Notes: generated by a model from the sequence alone, not told the origin. A stretch of 64,000 nt of DNA from Sulfobacillus benefaciens (GCA_003023725.1 PXYT01000014.1:1-64000); one strand, 5' to 3'. Counted from the first letter of the stretch, positions 46,646 through 55,767 are shown. Numbers and translations: made by a program.

Positions 46646-47534
46646 GCAGAGGGTGCGCGTGCCAAAGCGGTTTCCCAGGCCAAAGGGCCATCAATCTGTC
46701 AGTTCGGGAGAGGTTGACTGGCCCTGATCCCTCGGTGAATCCCAAACCTCGGACCACCCGCATATCCGCCAGCCCCGGCATAGCCCACGCCTTTGGGTGC
46801 ACAAAAAGTTCCCCTGCGCATCCCCCAGCAGACATACGGACAAAGAACAAACCCGCAATCACCTTTAACCGTCCCTTAGCCCGGACAAGGGCTCTATGCC
46901 AAACACCTACCACAGAGAAACGGATCGAAAAAGCCGTGACAGCCTCAAGGGTTCTTCCGGCCATCGCGATATTCATCCGCATCATCCCATCCTTTCATCA
47001 ATAATTGGACTTCACGGCCGCGTTGAGGCCGGACCCAGAGTGAACGCCGTAACGCAAAAGTCACAACTCCCAGGTTCCCCGCCACCTTATCCCTTCATTA
47101 GGGGCACAACGCCACAGTGAATCATGGTAGGAGTCATTAGCCCTCTTGGGGCGATTTCTCCGCCCTTGACCAACAGGCGGAATAGCAGCACTCCATTGCA
47201 TTGGTTTCCCGACGATACGTTCAAACCTGGTTCATTTTCTCCGATTTTTTCTGCGTAAGCATCTGCCGGCTCGTTGCGTATCCGCTACTGCCTTCAGCCT
47301 TCGGATCCATGAGTCATTCGAGGGCCGGCTATATACTGGGCAGCACAAGATCTCACCCTGACGCTGCCGTCATGGAGTCCTTCTCTGGTTCGTCTATTCC
47401 AATGCCCCGGGGAAAGGCCATGACCAACCCCCTTGTCACGGCCACCATCCGAGGGAGCCACCATTCTTCGTCTTAACCGGTGAATAGCATCCTTTTTTGT
47501 CTTGTGGCATCTGACTAGCATCAGCTATTGCAAA
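46646..47534. other. Gene-poor stretch
   Basis: A 124-codon minus-strand frame (46611-46985) begins after AAAGGATGGG but shows no recognised motif and overlaps the next frame. Opposing frames at 46636-47004 and 47201-47476 are unsupported. Otherwise only the repeat at 47127-47144 is of note. Confidence 0.4.
47127..47144 (+). repeat. Copy of the Hyf-leader repeat
   Basis: GTAGGAGTCATTAGCCCT is the exact reverse complement of 37044-37061 and shares 14 bases with 37072-37085. The next bases (CTTGGGGCGATTT) also resemble those after 37085 (TTGGGGTAATTT), giving about 30 bases of similarity. It is likely a dispersed repeat or element end. Confidence 0.6.
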
Positions 47535-47787
47535 TTAGTCCCCAAGGCGGCTAATCCCAAGGAGTCCGCTGTCATAATGCAGGTGGGCGACCTCCGTAAG
47601 AATCCGGCTCAGTACCCGGAATTCCCGGCCATTCCTCCGCCACCAGGCCGTTTGAGTCCCATAACGATCTGAGACAGAGATGGCCCTGGGCTCTTCGCTG
47701 AAGCAAAACCCGTATCGTCCCCGTCCCGCCACCAGGTTATTACCGGCCCCGGGGCATAGAGCCGAAGGAGTCTTGAATCAGACGTAA
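47535..47787 (-). pseudogene. Out-of-frame C-terminal remnant of the upstream gene
   Basis: Directly after the stop of the 47778-48686 gene, coding-like sequence continues in a second frame (SDSRLLRLYAPGPVITWWRD) and then a third (YGFCFSEEPRAISVSDRYGT then QTAWWRRNGREFRVLSRILT, ending GLLGISRLGD). Two small indels would join them to the upstream gene, so the original protein was probably about 80 residues longer. The family is unknown. Confidence 0.45.
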
Positions 47788-48686
47788 AGGCTGTCCCGCA
47801 AGGATCCCGACAGACCCGCAATATGCCACTCCGTAATTCTCACATTACTGAGGATTTCGTACAGCGCATAATTGAGACTTGCCGCCCAACTCGACCAAAT
47901 ACTGTCCCACGCCGCAGCCTCTGTGTCGGTACGTTCTGCGCCACGATGATAACCAAGGCCTAAAACCATCCAGGTGATACTCTCTTCCGCGCTCTGAGCT
48001 TGAGGGAGTGGAACCATATCGACCAGCGGAGGGTCTGGCACACGGATCTTATGGGCCTTTTTGTGCGTCCATTCCACAAGCCGTTCCTCCTCTCGCAGAC
48101 GCCAGCGATACCGCCACACGGCTTCTTCCCATTTGAGCCACCCGGAAGCCCATTGACTCATGTGCCGGGGCCAGAATCCTTCAAATCCCGGGAGGCTTCC
48201 TTGACCGATGTACTTTTGGCCAAGACGCCACATTGCCTCCCAATCCAGCCGCTCGTCCGGAACCACACCCGCACGGCTCATAACTTCCTGCGGCACCCGG
48301 GCATACAGAGTCGGACGGTGTGACCAACTCAATATTCTGACGATGGCTTGATCCAATAAGCTGTCTTGCCCCAGCCAATTCTGACAGGCATCCAGCCAAG
48401 AAGCTTCATGCCACCAATGGGGATGCTTTATGCCTACCGACGCCAATGCAACATCATGTTGGCTCAGAAGGGTTTCCTGCAAATGAATGGCATCCTCCAC
48501 GCGACTCAATATCCAATAGGACGGCAGCGCCGTTTTTCGAACCAGGGCATCATATGCCTGATTGCCAATCAGTTCTCGAAGAACAGGAAGACACGAATAA
48601 CATTGGGTTTGCCCTGCCAACCACGCCCAACGGCACCATTGTGCCGGATCAGCGTCTTGGGAAGGTGTCGGAAGTTCTCTTGCCAT
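47778..48686 (-). CDS. Hypothetical protein, Trp-rich, probably C-terminally truncated
   Basis: 302 residues from an ATG after GGAGGTGG. It is rich in tryptophan (AQWCRWAWLAGQTQ, WPRHMSQWASGWLKWEEAVW, AAAWDSIWSSWAASLNYALY) and alpha-helical, with no membrane span or known catalytic motif. I do not recognise the family. The end (SLRDSLYV) is followed by out-of-frame coding sequence, implying a frameshift has shortened it. A hairpin upstream (48721-48742) may regulate it. Confidence 0.55.
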   Translation of the reverse strand: MARELPTPSQDADPAQWCRWAWLAGQTQCYSCLPVLRELIGNQAYDALVRKTALPSYWILSRVEDAIHLQETLLSQHDVALASVGIKHPHWWHEASWLDACQNWLGQDSLLDQAIVRILSWSHRPTLYARVPQEVMSRAGVVPDERLDWEAMWRLGQKYIGQGSLPGFEGFWPRHMSQWASGWLKWEEAVWRYRWRLREEERLVEWTHKKAHKIRVPDPPLVDMVPLPQAQSAEESITWMVLGLGYHRGAERTDTEAAAWDSIWSSWAASLNYALYEILSNVRITEWHIAGLSGSLRDSLYV

Positions 48687-48720
48687 CACCCACCACCTCC
48701 GCAAGTCATAAATCTCTTAT

Positions 48721-48742
48721 CCAGTCGAATGAATTCGACTGG
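48721..48742. repeat. 10-bp inverted repeat upstream of the Trp-rich gene
   Basis: CCAGTCGAAT and ATTCGACTGG flank GA, 35 bases before the minus-strand start. It could be an operator or a hairpin in the leader; there is no T-run. Confidence 0.5.
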
Positions 48743-48803
48743 TGCTAACGGTTCTGTGATTGCACGGGTGGGGGTCTCTAGTGACCAATCTGCCACGAAA
48801 AAC

Positions 48804-48825
48804 ACACCCACCGTACGGTAGGTGT
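48804..48825. repeat. Hairpin at the left side of the TnpB relic
   Basis: ACACC.ACCGT and ACGGT.GGTGT form an inverted repeat with one mismatch. IS200/IS605 ends carry subterminal hairpins of this kind; the position just before the TnpB relic agrees. Confidence 0.4.
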
Positions 48826-48867
48826 CATCATCCTGAGAAGTCAGGCTCGAAGAACGCGGTCAACACC

Positions 48868-49610
48868 ATGACCTTACGTTCAGCTTACCATTCTTGCGTA
48901 CTTACAACAACATGCATCCGGTTGGATTCCGACGCCGGCTCAGATCCTGTTCTTTAAGCAAGCCGCCGGCACCACGCGGTTTGTCTGGAGCTGGACGCTG
49001 GCCGAACGGAACCGGCAATATGAAGCCGGACAAAAACCCCAAGCTGTTACCCGCTGAAGTATGAGCGGGTTTCCTGGTTGCGCGGTGCGCACCGAGATGC
49101 CCATGCCCAACCGTTTTCGGATTTAGCTGATACCTGGCATCGCTTCTTTACGGGGCAAAATGATCGTCCGGTGTTTAAGAAAAAAGGAGAAACCCCTGAC
49201 AGTTTCTACGTGGCGAACGATAAGTTTTGATCGCAGACCGCCGCGTGAAACTGCCCAAAATCGGCTGGGTGCGCTTACGCGAATCGCTCTGATTCCCCGG
49301 AAAAATCTTGGGCGCCCGGGTGGTTCGTGAAGCCGATCAATGGTTTTTCGCGGTGCAAGTGTCCGTGCCTGATTCCATCTATTACCGGGCCCGCACGGGG
49401 AACGGTCTCGAAGACGTGGATGTTGGCATCAAGACGTTTGCCACCCTGTCCACAGGCGACAAGATCGCGGGGCCGCAAGCCCACCTCCGCACTTTGCGCG
49501 CTTGAAAATACGTCAACGCGCCCTCACCCTGAAGACGCAAGCTGCCAAAGTCCAGATTGGCGGGGCTCCGCAGGATGGCGCGATCGGCGATCTTCCAAGG
49601 CCTCTTAAGG
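48868..49610 (+). pseudogene. tnpB: Decayed TnpB (IS200/IS605-type) relic
   Basis: Fragments in different frames make a TnpB N-terminal two thirds: QILFFKQAAGTTRFVWSWTL then AERNRQYEAGQKPQAVTR, LKYERVSWLRGAHRDAHAQP, GQNDRPVFKKKGETPDSFYV, ADRRVKLPKIGWVRLRES and VDVGIKTFATLSTGDKI, the last being the RuvC DxG...ATLS motif. Several stops and shifts interrupt it, and the C-terminal zinc ribbon and last catalytic aspartate are missing. TnpB is an RNA-guided nuclease; this copy is dead. The first frame starts at ATG 48868. Confidence 0.85.
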
Positions 49611-49963
49611 CCGAGTATCATGCTTCCCAAGTAGTCAAATGCGCGTTGGGATGCCTCACAATGCCGTGAAGGAACAAGCGATTGGCTTCTTAGCTGAGTC
49701 GAGACGGAATATAATTATGGAAGTGGCGGAGACCAGGGATTCCCCCGAAAACGTGGTGAACCTGGCCATGACCGATGGGTCTATGGGTGCAGGGTTAGTG
49801 GAGTTGGCGCCATTTTGTGCAAAATCCCCGGATCTCGTAACCGCTGGTCGGCACCCAAAGGGTCTGTGATGTGTGAGAGCGGTTCTTTGGGAACATGATA
49901 GCAACCGTCTCCGATTTGATCCGCTTAGGCAATCGCGTATGATGAATCGAAAGGATGATCGAT
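49611..49963. other. Stretch between the TnpB relic and ywbE
   Basis: One plus frame (49639-49869, NAVKEQAIGFLAESRRNIIM) follows the TnpB relic but does not match the TnpB C-terminus. No family is recognised; possibly a recombined fragment. Confidence 0.35.
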
Positions 49964-50170
49964 ATGGGAAATAGTCAAGGACAGCAGCGCAGTCAGATTC
50001 ACCCGGGCCTCGAAGTGGATATCGTGCTAAAGAAAGACCAGGCTACGGGATCTCTCACCCGCGGAATTGTTCAGGATATCTTGACAAATTCTGCGACTCA
50101 TCCGCACGGTATCAAGGTGCGACTCAAAGATGGTCAGGTGGGACGAGTTCAGGCCATTATCCGGCCCTAG
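49964..50170 (+). CDS. ywbE: YwbE-family protein (DUF2196)
   Basis: 68 residues. IHPGLEVDIVLKKDQATGSL then TRGIVQDILTNSATHPHGIK and VRLKDGQVGRVQAIIRP match the short, strongly conserved YwbE family (about 65 residues), a beta-barrel-like protein of unknown function. The ATG at 49964 is nine bases after AAAGG; an ATG at 49955 would overlap the ribosome site. It stands alone between mobile-element relics. Confidence 0.93.
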   Translation: MGNSQGQQRSQIHPGLEVDIVLKKDQATGSLTRGIVQDILTNSATHPHGIKVRLKDGQVGRVQAIIRP

Positions 50171-50404
50171 CGCCTGGCATGTGTCGCCGTGTTCTTGCCT
50201 AATGGCGACTCTGGTTGTATCGGGGCCGTGGTTTGTGACTTTTGGGTATTCGAATTTTATGATGGATCGACGGGTTATTGGGCCAGACAAATCCGGAATA
50301 TTGCATGTGCTTCTTCGTTGAAAGAGTGTACCCCGATAGCCGGTGGACGTCTATCCGGCTCCCGGGTCGTCGTTAAACTGTCCACCCTTTTTCGTAAAAC
50401 ATGT
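50171..50404. other. Gap after ywbE
   Basis: No gene is supported. A frame at 50189-50407 has no known motif. Confidence 0.35.
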
Positions 50405-50512
50405 TAGAAGCCGGTGGGTAGATGATCCGGCATCGCAATGCGGAGCTATGGCACGACAAGCCCGTTGGGAGGGTTAGCGACGAAGGTCCAGGACGGAAGC
50501 CATCATTAATAT
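50405..50512 (+). ncRNA. Candidate omega-RNA-like / IS right-end remnant
   Basis: GCCGG...CCGGC opens a structured run, followed by AAGCCCGTTGGGAGGG, TTAGCGACGAAGGTCCAGGA and CGGAAGCC. This resembles the 3' end of IS1341-type TnpB elements, where the guide RNA scaffold overlaps the right end. The TnpB relic lies 800 bases upstream with ywbE between, so it may belong to another lost element. The identification is from memory of similar ends and needs checking. Confidence 0.35.
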
Positions 50513-51011
50513 AAATGAATATAAATGGGCCCTGTTAGTTATGATGACCGCTGTTAGTTATGCCACACACTGGAATGCCTCGGTGCCAACTTGTTCGAGG
50601 CCTTCTGTAAGAAACTCGTCACGGACCCGATTAAATTCCCTCAGTATGTTGGTTGAACGCAACTCTGGCGGCACTCCCACATCCCTCGAATGCTTACCGC
50701 TTGCGTGGCTGTCTGTGTCATCGTTTCTCACTCTCATGGTTCGTCATGATTCTCCAATATCCTGCATATGAGTTTTGATGCCAGGTTCCCTCACCGGCTC
50801 CCCCGGCCTTTTCTTGGCGGCTCACACCTCCTTAGGGTCAATGGAACTTTATCGGAATATAACCCCTCTCGGAATCACACATCATAATTGCTACAATACT
50901 TTGGTATTGTGGATGTGGATCAAAATACCGGAAGTTCTTGTCCAATTCTTCCATAATGTGCGCATTCACAGGTCTATGGAATGCTATTACCCGATGAAAT
51001 GAGGAATGCCA
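50513..51011. other. Gene-poor stretch upstream of the membrane protein
   Basis: AATATAAATG occurs twice in quick succession (about 50509-50528), next to the candidate element end. No gene is supported. Confidence 0.35.
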
Positions 51012-51761
51012 ATGCTTTTCAATGCCGTTAAAATGTGGTTTCAAGCCTTGAAACAAGGGGGCACCTGGACGACCTTGGTATGGATGGCGGTGTTCTCCTT
51101 GACGTTTTTTCTCTTGTTACTGGTCGTCGGCGGAACCACTCTCGCGGGCGCCATGTTTCATTCCGGTTTCTCTCCTACCACAGGAGTGACTCCAACCAGC
51201 CCCGTGGCTCACTTTGCCATAGGTGTCTTGATCGTCTACATCCTCATGATGGTTGCAACCCCTTTTCTGACCGCAGGGCTCTACGGTCTATACGGCCAAG
51301 CTGTTCAAGGCAATAAAGTGTCGTGGGGAACTTTTTGGGCTATGGGCCGTAAGCTTTATGGCAGGGGATGGGGCCTTATGGGCTACGTGTCCCTCTATCT
51401 GCTGGTCATCGCATTTTTTGCTGCCATTGTCATTTTCTCTCTTCATGCCGTAGGGATTGTTCTTGTCGCCGCCGCAATCATTCTCACGCTTCCTTGGGCT
51501 CTGCGCATGACAGGAGGGCTCTTCGTAGACCAAAATACTTGGGGAAATAGTTTCCGTGCCAGTTTTCAAAAAGCTTATTATGGCCAGCTGTTGCTGGGCG
51601 TGTTCCTTGGCGCAATCGGCTATCTCATTCTGATTGTCTTGGACCTCGCCTTAACCCATGCCCTGGGGGCCGTGGGCATCGTGATTTACTTAATCCTCGA
51701 ATTGGTTTTCGCCGTCGCCATTCCCGTCTGGCTTTTTGCCCTTTATGCCGCCACAAAATGA
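51012..51761 (+). CDS. Multi-span membrane protein of unknown function
   Basis: 249 residues with about six spans, laid out like DUF4013/glycerophosphoryl-type membrane domains: LVWMAVFSLTFFLLLLVVGG, HFAIGVLIVYILMMVATPFL, GYVSLYLLVIAFFAAIVIFS, ALRMTGGLFVDQNTWGNSF, then GQLLLGVFLGAIGYLILIVL. The cytoplasmic segment YGQAVQGNKVSWGTFWAMGR is typical of such proteins. The ATG at 51012 is seven bases after GAGG; the ATG at 51006 is too close. The function is unknown. Confidence 0.65.
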   Translation: MLFNAVKMWFQALKQGGTWTTLVWMAVFSLTFFLLLLVVGGTTLAGAMFHSGFSPTTGVTPTSPVAHFAIGVLIVYILMMVATPFLTAGLYGLYGQAVQGNKVSWGTFWAMGRKLYGRGWGLMGYVSLYLLVIAFFAAIVIFSLHAVGIVLVAAAIILTLPWALRMTGGLFVDQNTWGNSFRASFQKAYYGQLLLGVFLGAIGYLILIVLDLALTHALGAVGIVIYLILELVFAVAIPVWLFALYAATK

Positions 51762-52027
51762 TCGCAGTCCGTTTTGAATGCTAATCCGACGTGGGCTATG
51801 CAGGGAAATCCCTAAAGAAACCCGAATCCCATACTCCGTTTCTCTGATGTGTTCCGGCCGTGCTCTGCCATTAAGACGGCTAACCGCCTGGCGTTGTTTG
51901 GGACTGTCCGGAGCCTTTGCGGTCATTTTGCAGTAAGCGCCCCGGCTTCCTAAACGCTACCCGCCATTTTCTGGCCTGACTCACAACGACTTGAAAACGG
52001 AATTTATGATAAACTCACAGTATTGAA
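51762..52027. other. Intergenic stretch upstream of the riboswitch
   Basis: No gene or clear consensus promoter was picked out. The riboswitch promoter must lie here. Confidence 0.4.
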
Positions 52028-52160
52028 CCGGAAGCAAAGCCAAATCATCCCAAATGGGGATGAACGGGGGAACCAGTGGTTACTGGGGCGAACCAACAGA
52101 GAGTCCTTTCCGCTCTAGCCCGTCAGCTAACCTCGTAGGCATGGAAAGACGGTAATCCGG
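52028..52160 (+). promoter_or_regulatory. c-di-AMP riboswitch (ydaO-yuaA type)
   Basis: The conserved ydaO elements appear in order: GGAAGCAAAGCC, GGGGATGAACGGGGGAACC, TTACTGGGGCGAA, and AGCCCGTCAGCTAACCTCGT followed by AGGC. The ends CCGGA (52028-52032) and TCCGG (52156-52160) close helix P1. This class normally switches genes off when c-di-AMP is high, often cell-wall or osmolyte/ion transport genes. It controls the amidohydrolase-symporter operon just downstream. Confidence 0.9.
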
Positions 52161-52192
52161 CGACAGCTCGGTATCATCCCTTTCCTGTCTTC

Positions 52193-52217
52193 CCCGTTCT
52201 TTCTCGGGAACGGGAGG
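52193..52217 (+). promoter_or_regulatory. Hairpin abutting the ribosome site of the amidohydrolase
   Basis: CCCGTTC (52193-52199) pairs with GAACGGG (52208-52214); the ribosome site GGGAGG (52212-52217) begins inside the stem. Together with the riboswitch this could be the expression platform acting on translation. No T-run follows, so it is not a typical terminator. Confidence 0.5.
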
Positions 52218-52227
52218 TACTTGGAAC

Positions 52228-53814
52228 ATGGATTATGACCACTTGATTGTGGCTTCGTCGGTGATGTCGCCCAACTCTGCGGGATCATTGGGCGAAGCTA
52301 TCTTGGTCGACAAAGGAAAAATTGCAGCCATCGGCCATCCGTCCGATTTTGTCACCGCCAAGGTCCGGAAACGGACGGACCTCACTCCATTCCATCTCTA
52401 TCCCGGATTCGTGGAATCTCATGCGCATTTGTGGCTGATGGGCCATCTCGGCCGGCAGATTGATTGCGGCCCGCCCGACAATGTCAGGGTTCAGGACATT
52501 CTAGAGCGCATTGCCCGGCGCACCCGGGAGGTTCCCCGGGGATCCTGGATTTTGGGTCATCACTGGGACGACACCTCTTTGGCTGAAGGGCGGCCTCCCA
52601 CGCTGGACGAGTTGACACAAGTGGCACCGCACCATCCCGTCTATTTGCTTCACAACTCGGCACATCTTGCCGTGGCCAATCAGGCGGCCTTGGACCGCGC
52701 ACGAATTACGGCCCAATCAGTGATCCCCGGTATTATGCGTGACGCCCACGGCAGGCTGACGGGAGAGCTGCACGAATGGGAAGCCTTGGAGGCTGTAAGC
52801 CGTCATATTCCCCGCCCGTCCGCCGATCAAATGGCTGAAGACATCACCCTGGCCGTGAACCAATGTCTGGAACAAGGGGTCACGTCGGCCACCGACGCAG
52901 CATTGGGACTGGGCGATCCCGATTCCATCCAGGCCATCTGGCATGCTTATCAGGCCCATAGGCTGGCCAAACGGCCGTTCGTGCGGACACAATGTTATGT
53001 GCGGGTGCTGGGACCTAACACCTTTATCCCCGCTGATCCCCCCACGCCCTTTCTTTCCGTGGCGGGCATCAAACTCTTTTCCGACGGCTCGATCCAAGGG
53101 CATACCGCACTCCTGAGCCATCCCTACCACGACCGCCCCGAAACGCGGGGCGTAGCTGTTAGCGAACTTGACTCGCTGGTTGAAACCATCGGCTTATACC
53201 AAAGCAGGGGATGGCAAATAGCCATTCATGCCAACGGCGATGAGGCCATTGATACGGTGATCCAAGCATACGACATAGCATTCGGAGGAAATTTCTCCCC
53301 AAGACGTCACCGTATTGAGCATGCGCAGATGGCGACCAAAGGGCAGCTGGAGCACATGCTTCACTTGGGAATTCTGCCCAACTTCTTCATCGGCCATGTC
53401 TATCACTGGGGGGATCGCCACCGCGACCTCTTTTTAGGCCCCGAACGCTCTCGTAACTTGAATCCTCTGCGCACTGCGGGTCAGTTGGGTCTGATCTACG
53501 GCTTGCATTCCGACGCCCCAGTCACACCGCTTAATCCGCTGCATTCGCTAAAAACAGCAATCACGCGCCTGACCCGCTCGGGACAAGTTCTGGGGCCCGG
53601 ACAAATCATCCCCTTGAAGGAAGCATGGCAAGGTTATACCAGCCACGCCGCCTATTTGGGATTTCGCGAACATCAAGTGGGAGATTTGGCTCCGGGCCTT
53701 TATGCCGACTTCATTGCCCTGTCAGAGAATCCTCTGTCCCAGGGTCCTGAAGCTTTAGAGTCCACGAGAGTGATCAAAACCTTCCTAGACGGAGAGGAAG
53801 TCTTCACCCAATGA
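52228..53814 (+). CDS. YtcJ-like amidohydrolase (Amidohydro_3)
   Basis: 528 residues. The metal-dependent hydrolase marks are FVESHAHLW (HxH), GVTSATDAALGLGD, the HANGDEAIDTVIQAYD histidine, RHRIEHAQM and LHSDAPVTP with the catalytic aspartate. The C-terminus returns to the small beta domain (VGDLAPGLYADFIALSENPL). This group hydrolyses amide or related bonds with broad, mostly unknown substrates. The ATG follows GGGAGG. It is first after a c-di-AMP riboswitch and is followed by a DUF3311/SSS transporter pair, so it may process an imported N-acyl or cyclic compound. Confidence 0.88.
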   Translation: MDYDHLIVASSVMSPNSAGSLGEAILVDKGKIAAIGHPSDFVTAKVRKRTDLTPFHLYPGFVESHAHLWLMGHLGRQIDCGPPDNVRVQDILERIARRTREVPRGSWILGHHWDDTSLAEGRPPTLDELTQVAPHHPVYLLHNSAHLAVANQAALDRARITAQSVIPGIMRDAHGRLTGELHEWEALEAVSRHIPRPSADQMAEDITLAVNQCLEQGVTSATDAALGLGDPDSIQAIWHAYQAHRLAKRPFVRTQCYVRVLGPNTFIPADPPTPFLSVAGIKLFSDGSIQGHTALLSHPYHDRPETRGVAVSELDSLVETIGLYQSRGWQIAIHANGDEAIDTVIQAYDIAFGGNFSPRRHRIEHAQMATKGQLEHMLHLGILPNFFIGHVYHWGDRHRDLFLGPERSRNLNPLRTAGQLGLIYGLHSDAPVTPLNPLHSLKTAITRLTRSGQVLGPGQIIPLKEAWQGYTSHAAYLGFREHQVGDLAPGLYADFIALSENPLSQGPEALESTRVIKTFLDGEEVFTQ

Positions 53815-53867
53815 CAACAACAGGCGTGCAGTGACTACTCGCAAGAAGACGGAAAGGGGGAAATCTT

Positions 53868-54080
53868 ATGTTATCGCGGCTGATTGCTTTGATTATTGGT
53901 CTCATTGTCCCGATTCTGGCCATAGTGGCTCTGTTTCCCTGGTACGACCGTGTTCACCCATTGGTTCTGGGCTTTCCTTTCCTCTATTTCTGGATCTTTA
54001 TGTGGTTTCCCTTGACCACCCTGTGCCTGTATGTGGCATGGAAGCTGGAACACCGTGCGTTAGGAGAGGGGGAACGATAA
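53868..54080 (+). CDS. DUF3311 small membrane protein
   Basis: 70 residues with two spans (LIALIIGLIVPILAIVALFP and LGFPFLYFWIFMWFPLTTLC). Such proteins sit directly upstream of SSS-family symporters and are thought to be an accessory subunit. AAAGGGGG precedes the ATG. It ends two bases before the transporter start, so the pair is co-translated. Confidence 0.87.
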   Translation: MLSRLIALIIGLIVPILAIVALFPWYDRVHPLVLGFPFLYFWIFMWFPLTTLCLYVAWKLEHRALGEGER

Positions 54081-54082
54081 GC

Positions 54083-55555
54083 ATGGCTATTGCGATATTG
54101 CTCGTCTTGCTGGCGGGATCCCTTGGATTGGCTATGTTGTCACGCCGCCATCACCAGACCCAGAATCTGGAAGACTTTCTTGTCGCCGGCCGCTCTTTAC
54201 GCACCCCCTTGTTCTATCTTCTGGCCGTGGGTGAAATCTACAGCATTGGCACCATCATCGGGTTTCCGGGCGGAATTTATGCCGGCGGCGCGGTCTATGC
54301 GGTGTGGTTTCTCGGATATATATTACTGGCTTACCCCATTGGCTATTTTGTGAACCCGCTGTTATGGCGAGCCGGGAAATATTACGGCGCGGAAACCGGG
54401 CCCGATCTGTTTCACCGGCATTTTCGCAGCCCGGGACTCATGCTGGTGGTTGCCATCGCATCGATGATCTTTGTGATTCCCTGGGGCCAGCTTCAATTTG
54501 CCGGACTAGCTGTGGTTCTGAAGGCATTCGACCCGCACCTGAATCCGGTCATTGGCTTGGTTTTGGCCGGCGGTTTGGCTTTTGTCTACATTCTCTTGGC
54601 GGGCATGCGGGCCCCTGCCATGGTTTCCATATTGAAAGATTCGCTGATGATTGCATCCATTCTTCTGGTCGGGATTGCCGTAGCGGTGATTTCCGGCGGG
54701 GTATTGCCAATCTTTCACAAGATGGCCTCCTTAAGTCCCCATTTCCTGATCGTGCCGATATCAGGCACGAAAAATGCCATGCCCTTTGTCTTGACCACGA
54801 TCTTGTTTCAGGCTATGGGGTTCTATGCAACCCCGTTTGGGATGCAATACAATTTTACAGCCCGATCCGAAGAAGCGGTCAAAAAAGCCCAGATGGTCAT
54901 GCCGCTTTATATGATCATGTATCCATTCCTCATTATCTCGGCCTTCTTTTCCCTCGCATATCTCAAGGGACTGCAGAAATCTCCGGATTTGTCGTTTATG
55001 GCCGCAGCCATGCATGTTTTGCCCCCGTGGCTGGTCGGAGCCGTCGCGGCCGGGGCCAGCTTGTCGGCGATTTTGGTCTTGGCGGGAGTGAGTCTAACCA
55101 TCTCGTCGATTGCGGCCAAGAACCTTATTCGGGGATACATCGCCCCCCATGCCACGGATTTTACTGTGGAAAAGTGGACAAAAGTCATTGTGGGCGTTTA
55201 TCTTTTGATTAGTATTCTTCTCACAGTGCTAACCCCGACGCTCATGTTAAATCTGATTAATACCGCTTATTACGGATTCACGCAATTCTTTCCCGGACTG
55301 ATGGCCATTTTGTTCTGGAAAAAGGCCACACCCGTGGGAGTCGGAGTAGGGTTGGTTGTCGGTGACGCCGTGGCCTTGACCCTGTATTTCGCTCATATAA
55401 CACCGTGGGGTTGGAATTTGGGACTTGTGGCGCTTTTGGCCAACGCTTTCGTCACCGTCTCCGTCTCGCTTATCACCAAAGGGGAACACAAGCCTGTAGC
55501 CTTTTTGTCTTCAGAAGATATCGCCTCTAGCCAGATCGCCGCGACCAAAGAATGA
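54083..55555 (+). CDS. Sodium:solute symporter (SSS family)
   Basis: 490 residues with about 13 spans of the LeuT fold. QNLEDFLVAGRSLRTPLFYL, GEIYSIGTIIGFPGGIYAGG, TGPDLFHRHFRS and the loop FNFTARSEEAV-like region (QYNFTARSEEAVKKAQMVMP) are characteristic of the monocarboxylate/pantothenate-like branch of this family. The driving ion and substrate are not deducible. The ATG follows GGGGGAACG. It ends with a charged cytoplasmic tail. With c-di-AMP control it fits a solute/osmolyte uptake role. Confidence 0.9.
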   Translation: MAIAILLVLLAGSLGLAMLSRRHHQTQNLEDFLVAGRSLRTPLFYLLAVGEIYSIGTIIGFPGGIYAGGAVYAVWFLGYILLAYPIGYFVNPLLWRAGKYYGAETGPDLFHRHFRSPGLMLVVAIASMIFVIPWGQLQFAGLAVVLKAFDPHLNPVIGLVLAGGLAFVYILLAGMRAPAMVSILKDSLMIASILLVGIAVAVISGGVLPIFHKMASLSPHFLIVPISGTKNAMPFVLTTILFQAMGFYATPFGMQYNFTARSEEAVKKAQMVMPLYMIMYPFLIISAFFSLAYLKGLQKSPDLSFMAAAMHVLPPWLVGAVAAGASLSAILVLAGVSLTISSIAAKNLIRGYIAPHATDFTVEKWTKVIVGVYLLISILLTVLTPTLMLNLINTAYYGFTQFFPGLMAILFWKKATPVGVGVGLVVGDAVALTLYFAHITPWGWNLGLVALLANAFVTVSVSLITKGEHKPVAFLSSEDIASSQIAATKE

Positions 55556-55767
55556 TTCGAGGATCCGGCCCGGCATCAAGGTTCACACCTCCGATATCCT
55601 CGGGGATTCTGACGGACCATGATCGAAAGATTGGCCAATTGGGCGCCTCGCCAATCCCTGGCACGCTCAAAAACGCCTTCAACCCAAACATGGTGACCTC
55701 GTTTCCGTGACCCGCTGAAGGATCAGCAGTGAAAGCTTGTCTTAATATTGGGCTAATGGTGATCTCC

